Of a DNA stretch of 64,000 nt, positions 58,824-64,000 are shown piece by piece. The number at the start of each line of letters is the position of its first letter. Positions within the stretch are counted from its first letter, which is position 1. Source of the DNA: Fulvia fulva (Eukaryota > Ascomycota > Dothideomycetes > Mycosphaerellales > Mycosphaerellaceae). Below the pieces are notes generated by a model, which searched no databases, was not told where the DNA came from, and saw only the letters and a list, made by a program, of their open reading frames with translations. Both the position numbers and the translations under genes were made by a program. Where the stretch lies: the NCBI RefSeq assembly GCF_020509005.1, contig NC_063014.1, positions 5,270,001-5,334,000 of the forward strand, written 5' to 3'.

Positions 58824-59058
58824 TGTTAAGATATAGTATCTTAAAGGGAGTCAACAATTAGGAAGTGATCTAGTAGCCTAAGGCATCTACGATGACTTAG
58901 CTTATAGGGAGATACCTTCTCTCCCCTTTAGCTTAGATAGACATCCTATATAATCAATATATTGGTTCCTGATATATTGCTACATACTCGTACTATTAGT
59001 CAGTTGAAGATTGATCTCTTACTCTACTCCGCTACTATCTACCCGTACCTGTTTAACA
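58824..59058 (+). repeat. Copia B 3' LTR, 235 bp
   Basis: TGTTAAGATA...CTGTTTAACA, followed directly by the CCTAT duplication. Confidence 0.92.
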
Positions 59059-59068
59059 CCTATATATA
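59059..59068. repeat. LINE-2 target-site duplication, left; includes copia B TSD
   Basis: CCTATATATA, repeated at 60860-60869. Its first five bases are also the right copy of the copia B duplication. Confidence 0.82.
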
Positions 59069-60859
59069 GATAGATAGATAGATATTTCATTAAGCTGTTG
59101 TAGTGCCCTTTGGCCTATGCAGCTATGCTATCTTGTTTTTGTATATATAGAGGGGAAACCGTGTTGGTGAAAACCCCTCCTCCTTCCCGCCTGTCTTTTC
59201 CTCCTCGTTGTCGTCTTAAATTTCCCTTGTTAGGAGTACGCTAGTGTCATGGGCCTGCCCTGATGACTACCCTATCTGCAACCCCCCTCGCTTCCGCCTC
59301 TTGTCTATCCACTCCTCCGTCTCGCTCGCGAGGCTAAACTGCTGGAGGTATCCCTGCTGTAGTATCCACCGAGAGATTCGGCGAATGTTGCCTTTGTCCC
59401 TAATAATTGACTTGTAGTCTCTCCTTCCCGCTTGGTGCCTCCAATTTCCCCTGCCTCTCGCCCACTGCGGGCATCGTAGTAGCATATGTTCTGGGTTTTG
59501 CGATGGGTAGCCACACTGGCAGGCTGGGCTATAGATGTCTAGTGCGCGTCTTCTGAACAGGTAGGCCCTTAATCCAATGTGTTCGGACCTGATTTGGATC
59601 GCTATGCTTGCTTCGGCCCTTGTCAGGTCCCTATATAGCTGGTAATTGTGTCTCTGGAAGGCTCGGAGCGCTATCGGGCCTGTTGTCTTAGGGGGCTTCC
59701 TTTTCCAGTCCTGCTCCCATAGGCAGCTCGCTATCTGTTCCGCTAGGTTTTGGGTCTTAGCCTTGCTCCCGCCGGCCTGGCGAGTCCTACGCTCCTCCTC
59801 CTTTCGTGCTAGCCATTCGGTGCTTGCCTGTACGGCCGTAAAGGTCGTAAGGTCATCCTCTTTTTGGCTTGTCCTATATCCTGCCCCTCTCCGGTAGCGG
59901 CTTTCTATCTTATTCTTTGCCTCCTGGATCGTGGTTTGTGCTAGGTAACCTGTCGTCTTTGCCGCGTATTGAATTCTCATTCCCCGGATGTACTGGCCGA
60001 TTGGTGGTATTCCTGTCTCCATTTCTACCGTGCTTGTTGACGTTGTCTTGTATGCGCCTAGTACCCTACGTAGGTTGCCTGCCTGTGTCCTGTTTAGGGG
60101 TTGCTCTATCCGTTTCGGGATCGGCTTGCCTGCGCCTCCTGTTCCCCAAATCTGTGCCCCGTACAACATAGCTGGTCTGACGATCGCCTTATACATTACT
60201 CTTGCCTTGTCGAATGTTGCTCCCCATGTAGATGCCGTAAGCCTCTTTATCGAGGCTTCATTGACTTGCGCTCGACTCTGGGCTTTCTTAATCTGTACAT
60301 TCCAGCTTAGCTTCGGGTCGAGCCAGATCCCTAGTACTCGTAGCTCCGCTGATGGCTTGGTCTCGTAGCCTTGGATTCTTACCGCCGCCTTCATATTATG
60401 GTGTGTTCTCGCTTTACTGAAGTGTATAAGTTGGTACTTTTCAGGGGCGAACCGGGCACCATGCTTCTTTGCCCACTCCTCGCATTTCTTGTGCCTATCT
60501 TCAAGGAGGCGACAGTTCTCTTCTGTCGAGTCTGACCAGGCTAGGATGTTTGTATCGTCTACGAACCCCGATGCTGAGGTTTGCGGAGAGGTGAGTAGGG
60601 GGATTAGATCCGACATAAATATTAGAAACAGGATAGGGGAGAGAGTAGATCCCTGAGGTATTCCAGTCTCTGCCTTCACCGGGTCGGACGTGTACCTTCC
60701 TAGGACTAGGTATGTCGTCCGTTCCTGGAGAAAGGAGAAGACGAACGACGTTGCCCACTGGGGGATGCCTTTCTGCTGTAGGATATGTATTAGCCTTTGG
60801 TGTGAGACGTTGTCGAAGGCCCCTGCGATGTCGAGGGATAGTAAGGACGCCGCTCGGCA
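59069..60859 (-). mobile_element. 5'-truncated Tad-like LINE with open RT frame (LINE-2)
   Basis: 1791 bp on the minus strand, 3' tail (seen on plus as GATAGATAGATAGATA) at the left and an abrupt 5' end at 60859 inside the RT domain. The 10-bp duplication CCTATATATA flanks it. 5' truncation is the normal outcome of incomplete target-primed reverse transcription. It lies inside copia A RNase H. Confidence 0.88.
59267..60859 (-). CDS. Partial LINE-2 ORF2: reverse transcriptase and Cys/His C-terminus
   Basis: About 530 uninterrupted codons. It begins mid-domain at SLLSLDIAGAFDNVSHQRL, then GIPQGSTLSPILF, the catalytic FVDDTNILAW, WARGRGNW near the end and the C-terminal CQCGYPSQNPEHMLLRCPQW knuckle. 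It is related to LINE-1 ORF2 (same motifs, clearly diverged). No start codon of its own belongs here: the ATG upstream of 60859 lies in copia A sequence. Not functional, but free of the TAG mutations that riddle its neighbours. Confidence 0.85.
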   Translation of the reverse strand, partial: CRAASLLSLDIAGAFDNVSHQRLIHILQQKGIPQWATSFVFSFLQERTTYLVLGRYTSDPVKAETGIPQGSTLSPILFLIFMSDLIPLLTSPQTSASGFVDDTNILAWSDSTEENCRLLEDRHKKCEEWAKKHGARFAPEKYQLIHFSKARTHHNMKAAVRIQGYETKPSAELRVLGIWLDPKLSWNVQIKKAQSRAQVNEASIKRLTASTWGATFDKARVMYKAIVRPAMLYGAQIWGTGGAGKPIPKRIEQPLNRTQAGNLRRVLGAYKTTSTSTVEMETGIPPIGQYIRGMRIQYAAKTTGYLAQTTIQEAKNKIESRYRRGAGYRTSQKEDDLTTFTAVQASTEWLARKEEERRTRQAGGSKAKTQNLAEQIASCLWEQDWKRKPPKTTGPIALRAFQRHNYQLYRDLTRAEASIAIQIRSEHIGLRAYLFRRRALDIYSPACQCGYPSQNPEHMLLRCPQWARGRGNWRHQAGRRDYKSIIRDKGNIRRISRWILQQGYLQQFSLASETEEWIDKRRKRGGLQIG

Positions 60860-60869
60860 CCTATATATA
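60860..60869. repeat. LINE-2 target-site duplication, right
   Basis: CCTATATATA; copia A coding resumes in it. Confidence 0.82.
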
Positions 60870-61076
60870 TAAAAGGTCAAAGTATATTAATGTTATATAT
60901 AACTATATCAGACATCTCTAGTAGTAGAAGAAGATTATAGTAGACTACTACTATATAAAGGACATAGCTACTAATAGGTTAACAAAGCCCCTTAATAGCT
61001 AGTAGTTCTAAAACTTTATAAGGTAGCTCTAGCTTACGTAAAGGGATTGTAGGAGACTATGTGGCCTAAGTAGGAG
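60870..61076 (+). pseudogene. Copia A RNase H tail
   Basis: KRSKYINVIYNYIRHL continues AALTLIKDA of 53430 and corresponds to the K-S-K-H-I-N-I-x-Y-N block of copia B. DIATNRLTKPL follows, then stops and the 3' LTR. Confidence 0.8.
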
Positions 61077-61231
61077 TGTTAAGAACATATAGGCCGTAGG
61101 TCAAGTATATAGGTATAGGTGTGTTATATAACTAGATCACGTGACTAGGATTTACTAGCCTATAGGCTAGTAAATATCTAGACACCTAGTATCTACCTAT
61201 ACTAACACTAGCGATACTATATATAGATACA
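61077..61231 (+). repeat. Copia A 3' LTR, truncated after 155 bp
   Basis: Matches 43357-43511. The last 79 bases of the LTR are missing. The break is followed by about 30 bp resembling Gypsy gag (37415-37445). Confidence 0.85.
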
Positions 61232-61292
61232 GAAGCAATATACCTTTAAGGTATTATAAACACCTAAATTGATATACGAAGCGTGACGGGAA

Positions 61293-62586
61293 ATGGCGAC
61301 GACGACGGCAGTAGACGACCGAGAGTAAGGGGGAGACGAGTGGAGGACGCTCTACAAGAAGGCGGAAGAGATGGTAGCGGCAGAAGAAGGGAGGTTTCCG
61401 GAGAGAGCACTGAAAGGAGTAATAAGCGAACTGCTCGGGGGACTGAAGGCGCTCAAACGACAAACAAGCACTACGATCAACATGGCAATCGAGGCAGCAA
61501 CACGAAACGCAAGAAACAACCCTCAAAGAGACCCGAGACAGACCTAGGGCCCAACGACCTGGGCAACAATCGCGAGCCAACCCACCCCCCCCTCAAAGCA
61601 CAGTACTACGAGTCTATATTACGGACCAGAAAGAGAAGGAAGAGATAGGAAAGATGACCGGGAGGGAGATAGTCGAGAAGATCGGAGTAAAGGGAATAGT
61701 AGGGGCAAGGGCAGACAACAAAGGGGTCAAGCTGTTTATAGCACACGTATAGGACAAGAAGGCCCTCGAAATAAACAAGGAGTGGACACTGAAGATCGGG
61801 AGCACAGCGAAAGTCTCCTATCAACAGTACATAGTAATTGCGCATAGGGTCCCACGAACCTTTAACATACAAAGGGATATACCAAACCTCTAGAGGCAAA
61901 ACCAGGTAACAGCACTAGGACTACAGATTACAAAGACAGCGTGGGTTAAGAAGAAGATAGAGGAGGGCAAGAGGGCCTCCTCGCTGATCTTATGGGTTGC
62001 AACACCAGAGCAAGCGAACAAGGTCTTAGACTAAGGGTTGTACTGGGACTTTGAGAGGCTGGATGTAGAAATCTATTAGAGCAACCACAGAATCCTTTAA
62101 TGTTTCAACTGTCAACAGTACGGACATATTGCCCCAAAGTGTAGCAAAGCCACACCAGTCTGCTCACACTATGCTAGTGATCACGCGACCCAAGAGTGCC
62201 AAAAACGGAAGGAGGACACAAGATGCGTAGCATATAGGAGAAAACACCCGGCATGGTCAAACCAATGCCTAGTTAGACTATCAGCCCAGTGGAGAGCGCG
62301 GGAAGCAAGGGTAACAATACTAACCAGGTTCCTAGTAGGTGAACAGAAACAACCAGAGAGAACCACCCACCCGAATAAGAGACCCCGGCTATAAGAGGAG
62401 CCACAAATAGTGCCAGCAATAGGGAGACCAACGTTCTTGTACAAGGTAGCGCAGAGCAATAGACAAATGAGAATCAACCAAATGATAGGGAGCCAACCCC
62501 AAAGGGAAGAACAGGAGGAGGGACGGGAAAACCAATAGCAAGACCAACAGTAAGACCAAACGGACCTAGACACAAACATGTCCTAA
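61293..62586 (+). pseudogene. LINE-3 ORF1: gag-like zinc-knuckle protein
   Basis: From ATG 61293 (MATTTAVDDRE, then TAA), with WRTLYKKAEEMVAAEEG after it. A frameshift lies at the C-run near 61588, and the frame resumes at VLRVYITDQKEKEEIGK. C-terminal knuckles CFNCQQYGHIAPKC, VCSHYASDHATQEC (second Cys lost) and CVAYRRKHPAWSNQC (Cys to Tyr). The stop TAA (62584-62586) overlaps the ORF2 start as TAATG. Confidence 0.78.
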
Positions 62587-64000
62587 TGCCTCATACTAAC
62601 AGACTATCAATCATTCAGTATAATGTGAACAGAAGCAAAGACAAGGTCCAAAGGAGCTTTCTACAAGCCTTAGACCCGGAGGAACACTACATTATAGCAA
62701 TATAGGAACTATGGATCAACCCACACTCTAGGATTCCATTAACTGTGCGAGACCCGAGATACCACGTAGTAATAAACAGAACCGAGGGAGTCCCACGAAC
62801 TTGTATCTATGTTAGTAAGAAGGTACTAGTAGAGGACTGGCAGGCCTGGCCGAGAACCGATAGGGATATTACTATAGTACAGCTCAAAACAACTTAAGGC
62901 CAAGTCCTAATCCATAGCGTATACAACCTACCTCCAGAGTCCAGAAGCAGCACATAACTACACACGCTAGGAAGGCTCCCGGAAGCAATGGACCAACAAA
63001 ACCACAACATCGTGATAGGAGATTTCAACCTCTACTACCCAAAGTGGGGATCGGACTTCACCCTAGCACACTACTTCTTAGCAGGGAGGCTCATTAGTCA
63101 GATAGAAACAGCCCAAATGGACTTGATCACGCCAAAGGGAACAGAAACTTGGGCTAGAAACAACAGTTCTAGCACGCTAGACCTATACTTTATGTCCTAC
63201 GCCTTAACACGACGGGTAGAAAGCTGTATAGTCAATGACCAACTAGAGTCCTCATCAGACCACTATCCAATCCAAACCGACATCCAACTCATAGTTGAGG
63301 AGGAGAGGGAACCTGAGAGGAGGCTCTGCTAGAAGCAGGCCGAGTGGACACTAGTATAGCAGCGGCTAGAAGGCGAACTAGAACAGGTGAACATTGACAA
63401 CATACACACAACGGAGGGGATTGACCAAGCAGTGGAGCAGCTAATAGAAGCTATATAAAGGGCAGCCCAGGCCTATATACCTGAGAAGAGATGGTCGCTA
63501 TACCAGAAGCTATACTAGACACCAGAGTGCACAGCCAAAGTCAAGGAGGCAAGGAGAGCAAGAAGGAGATGGGAGCAACGACGCACCTAAGCAAACTAGG
63601 AAGCCTATAACAACGCGTGCAAAGCAAAGAAGGCGCAGATCAGAAGAGACAAGACGCAGGAGTAGAGGTCAACTGTAGGGATGATCACAGAACACCCGGA
63701 ACAAATCTAGAGACTAGCAGAATGGGCTAGGAAACTAGACGAGGAACGAAACTCCCCGCCCTAGTTTCCCTTAATACAGGACCAAGACGGGGAAACGCAA
63801 ACCACTCCGATAGGGAAAGCGAAAGCATTCGCAGACCACTTCTTCGGGACTTAGGTAGAGGCAGACCTAAGCAACATCCTAGGAACACACATTCCTCCGC
63901 TAAGGGAGGCTAACTAGCAAGTGTCTGCTATAGAGATCGGAAACATTATCAAGAAACTGAAGGGCAACAAAGCCCTAGGCCTAGACAAGATCCCTAACTA
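62586..64000 (+). pseudogene. LINE-3 ORF2, 5' part: endonuclease and RT start
   Basis: Begins LSIIQYNVNRSKDKVQ a few codons after ATG 62586. VIGDFNLYYPKWGSD (63010-63054) and SSSDHYPI are endonuclease motifs. The RT leader reads KLKGNKALGLDKIPN at the window edge, where LINE-1 has KLPAKKAPGPDGIPN. In-frame TAG codons occur at many Gln/Trp positions. The 114-codon open piece 62988-63332 is the endonuclease core. Confidence 0.85.

Larger units (their letters stand above)
53438..59058 (+). mobile_element. Full-length copia B LTR retrotransposon, inactivated
   Basis: 5621 bp with 235-bp LTRs (53438-53672 and 58824-59058), a PBS directly after the 5' LTR and a 5-bp duplication CCTAT. Inside are gag, integrase, RT and RNase H of copia order. 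The 5' LTR begins TATTAAG and the 3' LTR TGTTAAG, so even the terminal TG is mutated in one copy. It inserted into the 10-bp target duplication of LINE-2, which makes it the youngest insertion at this spot. Confidence 0.93.
43357..61231 (+). mobile_element. Copia A LTR retrotransposon, split by nested insertions
   Basis: The 5' LTR is 43357-43590 (234 bp; TGTTAAGAAC...TTTAATA, its CA end mutated to TA), followed by the initiator-tRNA PBS. The internal region runs 43591-45272, 50266-53437 and 60870-61076. The pieces join exactly when the two LINEs and copia B with their target duplications are removed: GGYLQ continues into AIYIGSVVIGS, and AALTLIKDA continues into YIYKRSKYINV. Domain order gag, protease, integrase, RT (YIDDI near 52605), RNase H is copia type. 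The 3' LTR (61077-61231) matches only the first 155 bases and is truncated. Coding is destroyed by TAG-rich stops. Confidence 0.87.
61232..64000 (+). mobile_element. Tad-like LINE on the plus strand, cut by the window end (LINE-3)
   Basis: ORF1 and ORF2 of a third Tad-type LINE, whose sequence differs from LINE-1. The 5' boundary is between 61232 and 61290. It is interrupted by TAG/TAA and a frameshift, and continues beyond 64000. Confidence 0.85.

Noticed and set aside
4281..61231. Possible reassignment of TAG to Gln or Trp, given the TAG-only pattern
   Set aside because: Cluster genes use TAG, TAA and TGA as normal stops, TAGs replace both Gln and Trp codons, and LTR comparisons show C-to-T mutation. 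Targeted mutation is simpler.

Overview
The window is nuclear DNA of a filamentous ascomycete (Pezizomycotina). The genes have short introns of about 50-65 bp with GT donors and CTRAC-like branch sites. They encode fungal-type enzymes, and about half the window is nested fungal transposons carrying C-to-T (RIP-like) decay. I cannot name the species.

Left part (1-13 kb): one 2EXR-type gene, then three genes for secreted proteins (an unknown beta-rich protein, an S10 carboxypeptidase, a GH43 glycosidase), each with a lesion. A degenerate hAT transposon (4281-7901, perfect 8-bp TSD) lies among them and itself carries a small TA-flanked Fot1/pogo-type MITE.

Central part (13.06-33.0 kb): twelve tightly packed, intact-looking genes that read as a biosynthetic gene cluster with no NRPS, PKS or terpene synthase. 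In order: DHA2-type MFS transporter, class III (ornithine-type) aminotransferase, AMP-forming acyl/aminoacyl ligase, a small four-exon acyl-carrier-protein-like gene, HpcH/HpaI aldolase, 2OG-Fe(II) oxygenase, an unknown protein, a cysteine-desulfurase-like class V PLP enzyme, a TauD/TfdA oxygenase, a sulfotransferase-like protein, an M20 amidohydrolase and a Mup1-type amino-acid permease. I rebuilt the exons by hand; almost all close in frame. The set suggests a carrier-assisted pathway to a modified amino acid: the ligase activates an acid, the aminotransferase makes or uses a semialdehyde, the aldolase forms a C-C bond, two oxygenases and a sulfotransferase decorate, the M20 enzyme releases or hydrolyses an amide, and two transporters move substrate or product. 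Product and pathway order are inference.

Right part (34-64 kb): a wall of nested retrotransposons. A copia fragment (34.0-36.3 kb) is followed by a complete chromodomain-type Gypsy (36646-42936, 520-bp LTRs, TSD CCGGG). Next is copia A (43357-61231), interrupted by a full-length Tad-like LINE (45273-50253, 12-bp TSD) and by a 5'-truncated LINE (59069-60859, 10-bp TSD). The target duplication of that second LINE was hit by copia B (53438-59058, 235-bp LTRs, TSD CCTAT). Another Tad-like LINE on the plus strand runs off the window end. The copia elements carry a primer-binding site matching the anticodon arm of initiator tRNA-Met. LTR elements and the hAT are full of in-frame TAG codons, whereas the reverse-transcriptase parts of the two minus-strand LINEs stay open.
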